Source: Adiantum capillus-veneris (Eukaryota; Streptophyta; Polypodiopsida; Polypodiales; Pteridaceae). Taken from it: a stretch of 64,000 bases of DNA. The notes beneath the pieces were generated by a model. That model was not told the origin of the DNA. It was given only the letters and a program-made list of their open reading frames with translations, and did not search any database. The stretch lies in contig CM043967.1 in assembly GCA_014529385.2 (NCBI GenBank), positions 7,964,501 to 8,028,500 on the forward strand, read 5' to 3'. Of this stretch, positions 46,324-58,932 are shown piece by piece. The first letter of the stretch is position 1; each line of letters starts with the position of its first letter. A program made the translations under genes and the position numbers.

Positions 46324-47182
46324 TGTCATAAAAACTAATATCTAATTCTCCTAAATAATTTTCTCATGTTAAACTGATCATTTGATGTGCCAGGGGAGAA
46401 AAATCTAGAATATTGGTTAAGCTGGCGAACTAGCCATAGTAGGGATCCAGAGGAGGGAAAATAGGGATCCAAAGGGGGGGCCATCTACAAAAGAGAAATG
46501 TGCAACAATGGGCTTAAAAGACCCTAAGGTTCAGCCCATTAAGACTTCCAAAATGCTAAGGTTCCAAAATTCAGAGGTTGTGTCCAAAGGTCAAACATTA
46601 GGGAAATTGGATGCTTTGTGTGTGTCCCAAAAGTCTTCATGCATCCCTACATAGGAGGGGGCGAGCCCTAGTTTTAGGAGATGAGACCGAAACTCACACA
46701 CACGCACAAGCTCCCTTTACACAAAGGGAATGAGGGACACATGTCAGCTCCCTAGCCCAGATGCCCACAAGGTGTACTCCAATCCTATTGGATGACCTTG
46801 GAGGTGGAACAATGAGAAATTAAGCTAGAGTAAATCTAGTTTAATTAATTTAAAAACACTTAATAAAAGAACCACTAAGAAGTAAGCTCTCTAGAATACT
46901 ATTGGACAGTCTCAAAAGGGGTCCAATGAGCATTCAACATCCCAATGGCTTGCGTAATTCCTATTGGCCAGGATGAAAAGGGGTCCAATGAGAGTTTATT
47001 TGAATTAAATAATTACCTAAAGCTCTCACAAAAGGGGAAATGGGGACACATGTCAGAAGGCTATCAATTATGCTGCTTAATTTCCATTGGCTGAGGCTGG
47101 GGAGGTCCAATAGGGTTGTAGCATGAGCAATTAGCAAGGGGGGTCGACCAAGAGAGAGAGGGGGCTGAATTTTGCAAGGCAT

Positions 47183-47223
<41 letters not shown>

Positions 47224-47921
47224 CACAAAATCTCATGTGTGAAGCAAACAAGAATCTCTCTCCTTCTCAAGCTTTAATGGAAAGCTTACCACCTACTCCA
47301 AGCTTGTGAGAAGGGAGGCCTGCACCAACAACTCTTGGCTTTGTGATGCAAATCCAACCAAGAGCCAAGCTTCAATGCATGCTCATCTCCTCTACCATGC
47401 TAATTACTAATATAAGCTATGCTAATATGAGTGATTATGTGTGAAGACGTACATCTTTCTCCTAAGACTACTCCTTCTTCCTCTCAATATACTCTCATCC
47501 CCCGCTAACTCTGACTATTTTCGAAGGTGTGTGCGGCTGCTCTTGGGTCTGAGACCGTGAGGGAATTGATGTTGTGTTTGATAAGTATTTTTCTTAGTGC
47601 ATGAAGTTTCCATCTTCATTGCACTAGCTAGTATTGAAGGAGCACAAAGAATTGTATTGTAAAATGTCTCTCTTGATGGGAGAAACCATAATACAAAGCC
47701 TTTTGGAGGGGGGACCGGATCCATGCAAATCCGGTCCTCAACTGTTGTCAATTGCTTAATTTCTCTCTCTTTTGAAGTATTCTGCATGGTATCTAACTAG
47801 GTGTTATGATTTTTGTTGCTCTCGTCACCCAAGCACTCTTGTTATTCTCATTAGGAATCTATTCTAATGAAATTCTCACTATGTTCATGCTATTTTTTGC
47901 TACACACAAGTTACTAGGCCA
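46324..47921 (+). mobile_element. D-family solo LTR with TTATG duplication
   Basis: 1,598 bases from TGTCATAAAAAC to ACTAGGCCA, flanked on both sides by TTATG (46319-46323 and 47922-47926). The second LTR of the family (51739-53297) has the same two ends. A TGGTATC motif near 47789 looks like a Met-tRNA primer site, but homology between the copies continues ~135 bases past it, so it is internal. The LTR contains a CA microsatellite near 47186-47220. Confidence 0.7.
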
Positions 47922-48430
47922 TTATGAAGCAGTTTTTGGCCACCGATGCCAAAGACAAAGTACTCACCAAATGGCAAAGCTTGAAGCTCTCTCCCTATGA
48001 ATCCATTCACAAATATGTAGACAAGTTTTGGGCCCTACAACTCAAAGCCACATTCTTCAAAAAGTTGGAATTTGGAAAGCAAAATCAACAATTTTGTGTG
48101 GGCTTAATTGAAGAAATGGCGGAGTATGTCAACTCCCAAAGGCCACGCACCATACCGGTGGTTATACACCAAAAGGGGGCTAAAAGAAATTCTAAGCCCA
48201 CGGAAAACAAGGGTTCCAATGAACCTAAGGGGAAGAACAATGTACAAAAGTCTCCTAAGGGCAACTCCAACAAAGCTAAAGAGAAGGGGAGTTTACAAAG
48301 GCAAAAATAAACTCTCTCCTTGAGAGCTTGAGCGTTATTGCAAGGATAACTGCTGTTTCAAGTGTGGCGAGCAAGGGCATGCATACCGTGCTTGTCCCCA
48401 AAACAACAACCACTATGAGCGTCCTAGAGC
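47922..48430 (+). pseudogene. element F gag (C-terminal part)
   Basis: MKQFLATDAKD opens at an ATG that belongs to the TTATG duplication, so the natural start was probably upstream of the solo LTR. The frame has WQSLKLSPYESIHKYVDKFW and FCVGLIEEMAEYV, a capsid-type gag domain, then a K/N-rich basic stretch. The single zinc knuckle CFKCGEQGHAYRAC (48354-48398, CX2CX4HX4C) lies beyond a stop at 48308. Confidence 0.75.
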
Positions 48431-48434
48431 TACC

Positions 48435-51290
48435 TTGGTCGAAATCCAAGAGGAGGAAACTCACCACAAAGGATCTCCTCTATGCCATGCTTGGGGAAAG
48501 GTAAGAGAACATGTTGATTTTAATCTCTTTGACCCTGGTTCTACTCACAATTTCATATCCACAGAATTGGCCACGAAGGTAGGCATACAAGCTTACGAGA
48601 TGGGAGATGTCCTACTCGCAGACGGTGCTTTCAAGGGGCAAGAAGCTTAAGTCACTCCCTTAATCGAGAAATTGAGGCTCCATGTCCAAATCTATGTGGA
48701 CAAAGAGGACTTCATTATCTCTCCTCTCAAGCATGAGGATGTAGTCCTAGGGGCACCATGGTTTGATTGCATGGCTACCAATGTTAAATTCCCTAAAAGG
48801 AGAATCTCCTTTAGGTTCATGGAAAAATATATGTACGTAGATGCTAAGGAAATGGGTAACACCATACCCATTGTACATATGCAAGCTTTTAATAAGTCAA
48901 TAAAGAGCTCTATTTCCGTGTGGATGATTTTTATTAAAGATTTTCAAAATGAACCTAATGTTTTAGCAAAAGAAAATATACACAACCAAAAGGAATTAGA
49001 GCTATCCAATTTTCTCAAGGGGTTTCAAGATGTCTTTATTGATGACATCCCTTGTGAGCTACCTCCTAACCGAGGCAATGATGACCATGCAATTGAACTT
49101 CTTCCAGGAAGTTCACTGCCTAACAAACCTCCTTATAGAGTTTCTCAAGCTCAACAAGAGGAGATTATGCGGCAAGTGCAACTAGCTCATCTCCATTTTG
49201 TTCTCCTGTGCTACTAATGCAAAAGAAAGATGACACATATCGTATATGTGTCGACTATAGAGACTAAATATGATCACTATAAAAAATAGGTTTCCTATTC
49301 CACGGGTAGAAGACCTATCTCATACACTACAAGGGTCCACCTACTTCAGTAGGATTGACCTAAAAAGTGGCTATCATCAAATAAGGATAGTTGATCAAGA
49401 CATTGTAAAGACCGCACGCATTTCACACTACGTTTGGTCTTTACGAATACATTGTCATGCCTTTTGGCTTGACCAATGCACTAGCCACATTCAACCGCTT
49501 GATGGAGAAGCTATTCAGGCCTCACCGAACCTTTACTGGAGTGTTCTTTGATGATATCATCATCTACTCTAATTCATTAGACAAACACAAGAAACACCTC
49601 CAAGTAATACTTCAAGTTCTAATAGAGAATAAACTTTAAGTTAATCGAAAGAAAAGTGATTTTTTCTTACAAGAGATTCAGTATTTAGGTCACATTATCT
49701 CTCAAGATGGTATCCAAATGGACCCATCAAAGTTAGAGGTAATAAAAGGTTGGCCTAAACAAAGGAATCTTCATGACTTAAGAAGCTTTATAGGTATGTG
49801 TGCATACTATAGACACTTCATAGAAAAGTTCTCACTGATAGCAGGACCATTACATGACCTAACAAAGAAAAACGTTAGGTACACATGGTTTGCCAAGGAG
49901 AACAACTCTTTCGAAAAGCTTAAACACAAGCTTATCTCTCAACCTTTCCTTACACTACTGGATCTCTCAAAGCCATTTGAGGTCCAATGTGATGCTTGGG
50001 GTGATTGCCTTGGAGCTGTTTTGATTCAAGAAGGGCACGCCATAGGCTATGAAAGTCAATGGCTCGACCCTGTTGAGCAAGCTCTAGGCATATATGAAAA
50101 GAAACTCCTCGCAGTTCTACATGCCCTAGACTCATGGAAGCACTATTTATTGGGGACTCCTGTCATTCTGTGAATGGATCACCAAAGTCTTAAGTACTTC
50201 ATGACGCAGACCAAGCTCTCCGAAAAACAAATGAGGTGGGCAAACTTTCTTTCAAAATTTCATTTTCATATTGCTCACATTGGTGGCAAGCATATCAAGT
50301 AGCTGATGCACTCTCAAGACTGCCAAGAGTGAATGCGGTTTCCATAGCAACTCACAATGATTTATCTTCTATGATATATGAGTATGCTATTGATCCCAAT
50401 TTTAGAGATGTGATTTCAGCCCTTGCACTAGGGAAGAAAGAGGAACCATTTACTTTACAAGATGGTTATCTTCTGTATGGCAATAGACTTTGCATTACTA
50501 GCTCACTACTTGAGAAAGTAATATATGAATATCATGCTCCTCCTTATGCAAGGCATAGAGGGATTAAGTCTACCCTGAAGGGTATTGAAACATATTTCAA
50601 TTGGCCTACCACATACAAAAGTATGTTTCTAAATGTGTGGTATGCCAAAAGACCAAGTTTGATAGAGGGAAGCAACCTCGATTGCTTCAACCTTTGCCAA
50701 TCCTTAATTCACCATGGGAGAGCATATCCATGGATTTTATCTTTGGATTGCCTAAGTCTATCCATGGGAATACGGGAATATGGACGATAGTAGATAGGTT
50801 CAGTAAACAAGCTCATTTTATACTTGTCAAAAAAACTATCAAAGCCCATCAAATGCAACCCTCTTTACACAAATCTTCAAGTACCATGGCTTGCCAATGT
50901 CCATAGTGTTGGATAGAGATCCTAGAATGACCAGTAATTTTTGGAAGGGTCTCTTTGAGAATTTAGGAACAAGGCTAAACTTCTCTTCGGCCTATCACCC
51001 GCAAAAACGGATGGCCAAAGTGAATTAGCTAACCTAACAATTCTCAATCTACTAAAAGCCTATGTAATGGAAGTAGATCAAAGATCCCAATGGGACAAGT
51101 ACTTACCCTCAGTGGAGTATGCCCACAATAACACTGTACATACTTCCACGGGAAAAGCATCTTTTGAGGTAATTGAGGGAAGATCAAAAAGTCCCTTGCT
51201 ACTTAAGGTACTGCAGCCCGAGTCCATTCTCCGACATGAAGACAAGGTACTAAGAGGTGGTAAGACTATCCAATGATATCTTATTAAGTT
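48435..51290 (+). pseudogene. element F pol: protease, RT, RNase H, integrase
   Basis: Plus-strand blocks in order. Protease: LFDPGSTHNFIS (about 48525-48560, DPG in place of D-S/T-G) and VVLGAPWF. RT: RFPIPRVEDL and YFSRIDLKSGYHQIRI (49285-49390), MPFGLTNALATFNR, and catalytic FFDD (49544-49555). RNase H: PFEVQCDAWGDCLGAVL (from about 49975) and DALSRLPRVN (about 50305). Integrase: HHCC remnant (YHAPPYARHRG, then KCVVCQKTK in a shifted frame), core SMDFIFGLPKS and VLDRDPRM. The E-containing HPQ-x-x-G motif is damaged near 51000. Frameshifts and stops show it is dead. No chromodomain is clearly seen. It ends near a polypurine-like AAGAGAGAGG just before the LTR at 51739. Confidence 0.85.
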
Positions 51291-51738
51291 TAAGAATTAT
51301 CCTTTTGAAGATGCTAGATGGATGCAAGGCATACAATTAAAGGATAACCTAAACCTTGTCAATGCTTACAATGCTTCCCAAGAGTAAGCAAATGTACAAA
51401 TGTTAAAATAAATGAACAAAGTTTTTGTCTTATAAGACTCTCTTTTTATTTATTGTGCACAAAAAAATGAAATAGTACGCATGCTTAGATCAAGTTTGCG
51501 AAGACGACATCTGCCGAACACCAAGTAGATCTTGTCACTCTACTATGTAAGATTGATAGGACTAATATGAAGACATGCTTGCGGTAGCTTAGCTCTCAAG
51601 CACCAAATGGACTAGTCATCAATTTTGGAACGATGTCGTAGGGTAACATAGGGATCCTCTACGCGCTAGGAAAAGGACTAATGAATATGCTTTATCTTCT
51701 CTACCCCATAGTCGAGGATGATTTCAAGAGAGAGGTAA

Positions 51739-53297
51739 TGTCATAAAAATTAATATCTAATTCTCCTAAATGATTTTCTCATGTTAAACTTATCATATAA
51801 TATGGGGAAGTGCCAGGGGAGAAAAAGCTAGAAAATTGATTAAGCTGTCAGATTGGCCACAGTAGGGATCCAAAGGAGGGAAAATAGGGATCCAAAGGGG
51901 GGGCCATCTGCAAAAGAGAAATGGGCATAAAAGACCCTAAGGTTCAACCATTAAGGCTTCCAAAATGCTAAGGTTCCAAAATTCAAAGGTCAAACATTAG
52001 GGAAATTGGATGCTTTGTGTGTATCCCAAAAGTCTTCATGCATCCCTACATAGGAGGGGTGAGCCCTAGTTGCAGGAGATGAGACAAGAACTCACACACA
52101 CACACACACACACACAAGCTCCCTTTACACAAAGGGAATGAGGGACACATGTCAGCTCCCTAGCCCAGATGCTCGCAAGGTGTACTCAAATCCTATTGGA
52201 TGACCTTGGAGCTGGACCAATGAGAATTAATCTAGATTAAATCTAGTTTAAGTAATTTAAAACACTTAATAAAAGAACCAATAAGAATTAAGCTCTCTAG
52301 AAGACTATTGGACAGTCTCCCAAGGGGTCCAATGAGCATTCAACACCCTAATGGCTTGCCTGGTTCCTATGGGCCAGGAGGCAAAGGGGTCCAATGAGAG
52401 TTTAGTTGAATTAAATAATTACCTAAATCTCTCACAAAAGGGAAAAGGGGGGCACATGTCAGAAGGCTATCACTTATGCTGCTTAATTTCCATTGGCTAA
52501 GGCCGGGGAGGTCTAATAGGGTTGTAGCATGAGCAATTAGCAAGGGGGTCGACCAAGAGAGAGAGGGGGCTGAATTTTGCAAGGAATTAACACACACACA
52601 CTCACTCACACAATCTCATGTGTGAAGCAAAGAAGACTTTCTCTCCTTCTCAAGCTTCAATGGAAAGCTTACCACCTACTCCAAGCTTGTGAGAAGGGAG
52701 GCCTACACCAACAACTCTTGGCTTTGTGATGCAAATCCAACCAAGAGCCAAGTTTCAATGCATGCTCATCTCCTCTACCATACTAATTACTAAGCTAAGC
52801 TATGCTAATATGACTGATTATGTGTGAAGACGTACATCTTTCTCCTAAGACTACTCCTTCCTCTCAATATACTCTCATACCTTGCTAGCTCTCACCATTT
52901 TTTAAGGTGTGTAAGGTCTTGGGTCTAAGACCATAAGGGAATTGATGTGTGTTTGATAAGTTTTTTTCTTAGTGCATGAAGTTTCCATCTTCATTGCACT
53001 AGCTAGTATTGAAGGAACACAAAGAATTGTATTGTAAAATGTCTCTCTTGATGGGCGAAACCATAATACAAAGCCTTTTGGAGGGGGGACCGGCTCCATG
53101 AAAATCCGGTCCTCAAATGTTGTCAATTGCTTAATTTCTCTCTCTTTTGAAGTATTGTTCCAGTCTATCTAACTAGGTGTTATGCATTTTGTTGCTCTCT
53201 CCACCCAAGCACTCTTGTTATTCTCATTAGGAATCTATTCTAATGAAATGCTCACTATGTTCATGCTATTTTCCGCTACACACAAGTTACTAGGCCA
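51739..53297 (+). mobile_element. D-family LTR following element F
   Basis: 1,559 bases, TGTCATAAAAAT to ACTAGGCCA, preceded by TTCAAGAGAGAGGTAA, a plausible polypurine tract for F. The right flank is TTAAATG, unlike the left. It is therefore probably F's 3' LTR, with F's own 5' LTR lost. A CA-rich patch near 52092 and the GGGGGCCATCTG block are shared with the copy at 46324. Confidence 0.75.
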
Positions 53298-53780
53298 TTA
53301 AATGTTACATTATGTGTAGTTCCCTGTGGTGGAGCTAGTCGAGGGTATGGGTATTTGATTCTCTTCAATCTCTTTATGATATTTCTCCAAAAATCTTCAA
53401 ACCTATTTATGTGCACATTGATGTCTTCATGTTCTGCTTGTTGCAACTGGCTTAGCTCTCTCCACAAATACTTAGGATCATCTTCCTTCTCAAACTCTTC
53501 TCTCAAGGCATGAGAAAGAGATTCCAATTCCCCTTGTACATCGGCTTCAATCCTATCTTCATACCATTCATGTGCTTCACCTTCAAGTAGCAAACTTGGC
53601 AAACGTAACTTGAATACACCATTGTCCCTATTGCTCTTCAATGCAATCAATTTGATCCTTCAGATGAACTTGTACACATCTTCTCCTTTCCCACCTTTGA
53701 AGAATTCACACCCATCTCCCACCATAGGCCGTGAATTGAACTTCAAATGGATGCCAATCTGTAGATCAAAACCCTGTTAG
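53298..53780 (-). pseudogene. gag remnant of another Ty3 element
   Basis: Minus-strand frame (main part 53276-53650, with a stop at about 53651) with KLRLPSLLLEGEAHEWYED, SLSHALREEFEKED and VHINRFEDFW. These are typical of the capsid domain of a plant Ty3 gag that is different from those of A/B, C and F. It is truncated on both sides; the shared D-LTR end overlaps its first codons. Confidence 0.65.
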
Positions 53781-53925
53781 ATGGATTCTCTTATCCTCAG
53801 TGGGGGCACCAATTTATGTGAAGGATTGGGAGCTGGCCTCTACAACACCTCAAACCAAAAATCAAGAAAAGAGGATGAAGAGAATAGCTCTTTCAAGATA
53901 ATATGGGTTGATCTTCTCTCACAAA

Positions 53926-54640
53926 TTTTGACAGCCTCACTCGCACTCAGACATGAGAGATATTTGGTATGTGATGGGTTTACTGGGTATTTTCAAATTG
54001 GGATTTCAAATCAAGATTAAAAGAAGACCATATTTTTGACTGCAGTTGAAGGGGTTTGCTATAGGGTGATGCCTTTTGGTTTAATGAATTTCTATGCTAG
54101 TTTCCAAAGTTGGATGGACAAAATGTTGGGGCCTTACCTTGGAAGCTTTGTAAAAGTTTTTATGGATGAAGAATGATGCACAAAAATCTTGGCATGAGAT
54201 CAAGGAATTGGCTTGGGTATTGGTATATGCAACAAAAAGGCTGAAGTCTTATCTTATTTGTAAGCTTTTTGTGGTGTTGACATCATGTAGCTTATTGCCT
54301 CATGCACTAAGGTATCCTGGGGATAGTCCTAAATTGCAAAAGTGGATACTTAGTTTGCAGCAATTTGACATGAGCTTTACTAAGGAGGGTAGTGTGAGAG
54401 AAAATATGGTGGATATGTTCCCTTTTGAAGAGATTCATGCAAATAATGAGATGAAGAAAGATTTGGAAAAGAAGATAGTAACAAGTCCAACTATGCATGC
54501 GGAGCTTCAAGCTCTAGAGGGCACCCTATACTACGATGGGGCTCTCAAGAGAAGCATTAATAAGGGCACTATTGGTATGTATTTGTGGATAAAGATGGCA
54601 TTGAATGGTAGTTTGGAATCCAAAAAGTGGATGTAGAAAG
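53926..54640 (+). pseudogene. Ty3 RT and RNase H remnant with internal deletion
   Basis: VCDGFTGYFQIGI and YRVMPFGLMNFYASFQ are RT palm motifs (53970-54110). KVFMDE near 54160 sits where the catalytic F/Y-x-DD belongs, with the second Asp now Glu. The frame then passes directly into the RNase H region (KSWHEIKELAWVLVYATKRLKSYLI), so the intervening thumb and connection are deleted. The C-terminal part (ELQALEGTLYYDGALKR) resembles a second RNase H-like start. Confidence 0.65.
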
Positions 54641-54689
54641 TAATAATGAGGCTGAGTATGAAAGCCTTTTTTTGGCCTTTGAAGTTGGC

Positions 54690-55390
54690 TAGGCTTGCAT
54701 GAGTCTAATCAAATTGAAGATAAGCTACAATGAGGGGTTGACCAAGGCAAGTTGGGGGTGTGCCTGGGGGTATAATATCCATCACACACCCTCACATGCT
54801 TTCATTTTCATTGGTGAAAGTGCAAGAACTTCATATCCTTCTCCAAAATTGAGAAGTTGAAAGCCTACACCAACACTCTTGGCTATGGAATGCAAATCCA
54901 ACTAGCAGTCATGCTTCAATGCTATGCTTTTCATCTTTTCATCTCCATTACTATGATACTATACTATGATAAGCTCTATGAATAATGGTATGAGAGGACA
55001 CTACTTATTTCTTGTAAGAATTCTTATTCTTCTTAATCTTCCTCTTCCCTACCCTCATTCCTTGCTAGCTCTCTCCACCTTCAAAGGTGTTTGAGGTCTT
55101 GGGACTGAGGCAAGGGTCAAGTTAATGCTTTCATTAGATTAATTTATGGGCATAATTGTGGTGCATGAAGGTCTCTATCTTCATTGCACCATCAACGTCT
55201 TAAGGAACACAAATATTGTATTATACCAAGTCTCCCTTTATCGGGGAGAAGCTATAATACAAAAGCCGTTTGGAAGGGGGACCGGATCCACATAAATTCG
55301 GTCCTCAAATGTTGTCAAATTCTCCAAATCTCTCTCTTCAAAAGTATTATTCATGACAAGTTAATTACGTAGAATGATTATGTTGCTACC
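54690..55390 (+). mobile_element. D-family LTR fragment, right part
   Basis: Follows the D LTR from the GGGGTTGACCAAGGCA block through CACCAACACTCTTGGCTATG, GTGTTTGAGGTCTTGGG, GGGGGACCGGATCCA and TGTTGCTACCTCACCCC. It stops abruptly where an inverted left part begins. Confidence 0.65.
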
Positions 55391-55732
55391 TCACCCCCTC
55401 CCAAGTAGGGATTGCAAAGACTTTTTTGTACACACGCAAAGCATCCAATTCCCTTAAGGTTGACCTTTGGACACAACCTTTGAATTTTGGAGCCTTAGCA
55501 TTTTGGAGCCTTAGCATTTTGAAAGTCTTAATGGGCTGAATCTTAGGGTCTTTTTAGCCCATTGTTGCACATGGATATTTTGCAGATGGCCCCCCCTTTG
55601 GATCCCTACTGTGGCCGGTCTGCTATCTCAAACAATATTGTAGCTTTTTCTCCCCTGGCACTTCCCCATATTAAATGATTAGTTTAACATGAGAAAATAA
55701 TTTAGGAGAATTAGATATTGATTATTATGACA
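55391..55732 (-). mobile_element. D-family LTR fragment, left part, inverted
   Basis: The reverse complement matches the first ~330 bases of the D LTR (51739 onward), including GGGGGCCATCTGCAAAA-like text, a duplicated GGAGCCTTAGCATTTTG and the terminal TGTCATAATAATC at 55732. Confidence 0.75.
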
Positions 55733-56093
55733 ACTTGCATCCTCGATAGTCAAAATAAACTAGGGCTCCCCTCGAGTTTGTTCCTTCTAAGAAGACTATA
55801 GTGAACTTGGAATCTTTCAAAGGATTTAGGGAGGTGCTTCCTCCTGGCATTGGTCCTTCATAGGTGAAACCTGCTTGCTATTGACTACCCATCATGAAAA
55901 AGGACTTGTCTGATAAAGTGTCAGTATCACTACCCTTCTCAATAATCGGTGCTAGTGGATCTAGCCTTGCCTGAGTTACACTCTCCTCGGTGGACACTAA
56001 GCTACCCTGATCACCTGCCACCTTTTGGCCTCTAAAAATGTGTCTTCCTGATCTTAGATCATCAAACTCAGCAATGCAACTTAGCACAAATCC
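55733..56093 (-). pseudogene. B-family gag N-terminal fragment, cut by element C
   Basis: On the minus strand this matches B gag around 32790-33110, including TQARLDPLAPIIE and DTLSDKSFFMMGSQ. Its upstream part is replaced by the LTR of element C at 56094, so C inserted into a further B-family copy. Confidence 0.8.
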
Positions 56094-57762
56094 TGTGAGG
56101 TCCCTGCCCCTTGTCGAGAGGAGCGGAGTACCTTTGATAGGTCTCCAATCTTGAGAAAGAAAAACCAACGGACATTGCCTTAACTACTACGTAGCCACGG
56201 GCATGAACCGTTAGTGAAGGATTGGTCCTATCTCGCTATGGCGGAGCGTGACCACCATAACCCTATCTAAAAACTATCTATAATCAATTATACCTAAAAG
56301 TATAAATCTTAGAGTGACCAACCTGTGTGCTTTTTTCCCCATACTTCAGAAGCACAGCCTCCAAGGTTTGTCTCTTTTAAGATTTATGACTAAAAAAAAA
56401 ATTCAAACGTTGGAAAGTTACCCGACTCATCGGGTCCACCCGTCCATAGAATGATACCGTCGGGGTATCATTCTCCCACTTTCCACACCACACTCACCCT
56501 TCTTTTGTTATATAATTACTACCACACTCTTTAAACATACATGTTCCTTTACTTTATTTAAGATACTGGTTCGTTAAAACAGCCCTTCAAACAGTATTAC
56601 AAACAATTGTCAAACAAGAAGTCGTCCAATTTTAAACCAACAACCCCTGGATTAGGTTCACTCAAGAATCTCTACTGGCGCTATTACGTCCTATCAGTAT
56701 ATACATTATTTATAAAAACCCTTGTCCTCATGAGCGTCTCATACCGCTCGACAAGTACTCATTGTGCTAATCTGGACGTACTCCCGTCACAGCAACAACG
56801 TTGCCAATCTGGGCGTCATCCTCACGCCACGGTAAATCAAAACTGCAGTATTCAGCTGGGCTAATCTGGGTGTACTCCTACCACAGCATCAGCGGTGCAA
56901 TCCTGGGCGTCATCTCACGCCTCGGCAACTGCCACATAATACCAACGCTAATAAGTAGAGATACTTGAGAAAAACCATACCGAAGGTTTTGGACAAACAT
57001 TCTTTCCTATAGCAACCAATTTAACCAGACAATCTTTCCTACTTGTCAAACATATGACGATTTTCTTGGGGTTAAGCCCCGTGGTTTCGGTCCGTGTTTT
57101 CTTTTCATAAGGTAAATAATATATTCCTATGGTCTCGCATATGCAATGATGCATAACTTGAAACGGAAATACTAATCTGTACCATAGCTCCGATTGGTCT
57201 GATCGGTGGAGACATAGCATGTTTCGCAGGAGTTCCACCGTTACTTGTATCGGCTTCATGATCATTAGCGCCTTGTGTTCGAGCACGCTTTGGAGCCATT
57301 TTTGTTTTTGTACTACACTTATATTATACACTTAGAACTTTAAATTGGTCAATTTCCCTAGTAATCTCCTTGTTTCCAAAGAGAGTCTGTAATTTGAACC
57401 CTCGCCAACTCGGATTCACACTTAGTGTTGTTGTTCTACATCTAATTTCTATACATCAAATATTTGCTAATTTTAATTAATCAAAAATTAAGTGTGTAAA
57501 TTAGGAGTGAAAGTTTAGGAATGCATTACTTTTATGCTTCACATTTCTAATCCAATTCTAACTTCAATTTCTATACTTCAACTAAATCAATTTTTAGTAT
57601 TATTCAAAATTCTACTTAATCTGATTGACAATAAAATTGGTGAATGAGAATTTCATCATGTATAATAAGAATATGATGAGTTCTCTTATGTATTAACTTT
57701 CAATTAACAATATATAAGTTAATAGTGAAGATGTACTAACTAGAGAGAGTAGGTATACTTAG

Positions 57763-58150
57763 AGAGATTAGAGTAAGAGAAAACATACACATACATCTTT
57801 TCTAAAGTTAATTGAATCTTACTATCCATTAGAAAGATTAGAGCAAAAGAGAACACACACACATAATTTTCTAAAGCTAATTGAATCTCACCAATCTATT
57901 AGAGAGATTAGAGTAAAAGATAACACACACACATATATCTTTCTTAAAGCTCATTAAATCTTACTAATCTGTTAGAAGATTAGAGTAATAGATAGCACAC
58001 ACACACACACATAACTAATTGAATCTTATTAATCTATTAGAGAGATTAGAGTAAAAGAGATAGCACACATACACATAGTTAATTGAATCTTACTAATCTA
58101 TTAGAGAGATTAGAGTAAGAGATAATACACATACATCATTCTTAAAGTTA
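57763..58150. repeat. minisatellite in the C LTR, six units of ~65-73 bp
   Basis: Each unit has AGAGAGATTAGAGTAA, a CA-rich stretch and TTAATTGAATCTTACTAATC with small differences. Length varies mainly in the CA-rich part. Confidence 0.9.
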
Positions 58151-58300
58151 ATTGAATGCTTAATTAATACGCACCTTATTAGTCCACTAGAGTTTTTGCT
58201 CTCTTAGTGGTTTGTGGACTCCTTCTCTCTAAGAGAAGTGACAGCACTTTATGAGCGCTATAGAGGCAATCTCTATGTCTAAAGTGTGAGCATGGATGCT

Positions 58301-58310
58301 CTATTTATAG
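58301..58310 (-). promoter_or_regulatory. TATA box of the element C LTR
   Basis: CTATAAATAG on the minus strand, about 595 bases inside the LTR in the transcription direction. It is the best core-promoter match there. Confidence 0.55.
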
Positions 58311-58932
58311 CAGAAAGAAAAACGTCCAACTTTTTTTTCAAATTTTTTTTTTAATAAAAAAATATATTTTTATTTTTTTTCCAAAAATCATACCCGCGTT
58401 TTTGGTACCCTTGTGGTACCCATGAGCTTGACCACTTTGTCATTATCATCAAAAGATAAGGCCACACAAGCCCCCCCTCATTAAGATTAGTCAAGAGTAG
58501 CCTCTCCTTTTTCATGTGACAGTGTGTCCCACTTTGTCCCGTCCTATGTGATCCATGTGCCTTCATTTGTCATCCCTGTGTATTCTTTTGTCTTTATAAT
58601 TATTTTATTTATATCCTTAATGATAATTTACTTTACATTTTTAAGTTCAACTTTACAGTCTTATATTAACTTTACAGTAGTAAAAGAAAATTCTACAATC
58701 AGTAAATAATTCTTGCAATAAGTTAGTTAGTGATTCATATAGCTAAACATGTCAGAATTTTGTAGCGTAAATTTTAATTTCTAGGTTTTCTCAACCTACG
58801 ATTCATAATTTGAAGTCGAATATCTTAAATAAGGAGTGATGGTTCAAAAAAAATACAAATGCGTAATAGAACTTGTGTGCAATTTGAAAGTAGAGACCTT
58901 ACAATCTCCCCAACTTAGAATTTGAGATGCCC

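Larger units (their letters stand above)
56094..58903 (-). repeat. element C left (3') LTR, 2.8 kb
   Basis: Ends are TGTGAGGTCCCT and ACCTTACA. It contains a two-copy repeat of an ~87-bp unit (56773-56935, with GCTAATCTGG and CTGGGCGTCATC motifs), a six-copy minisatellite (57763-58150) and a TATA box. The ORF at 56948-57331 on minus has no recognisable motif. Confidence 0.88.

Noticed and set aside
47787-47800. TGGTATCTAAC as an initiator-Met primer site marking the end of the D LTR
   Set aside because: The second LTR continues to match for ~135 bases beyond this point, and the TTATG duplication places the true end at 47921.
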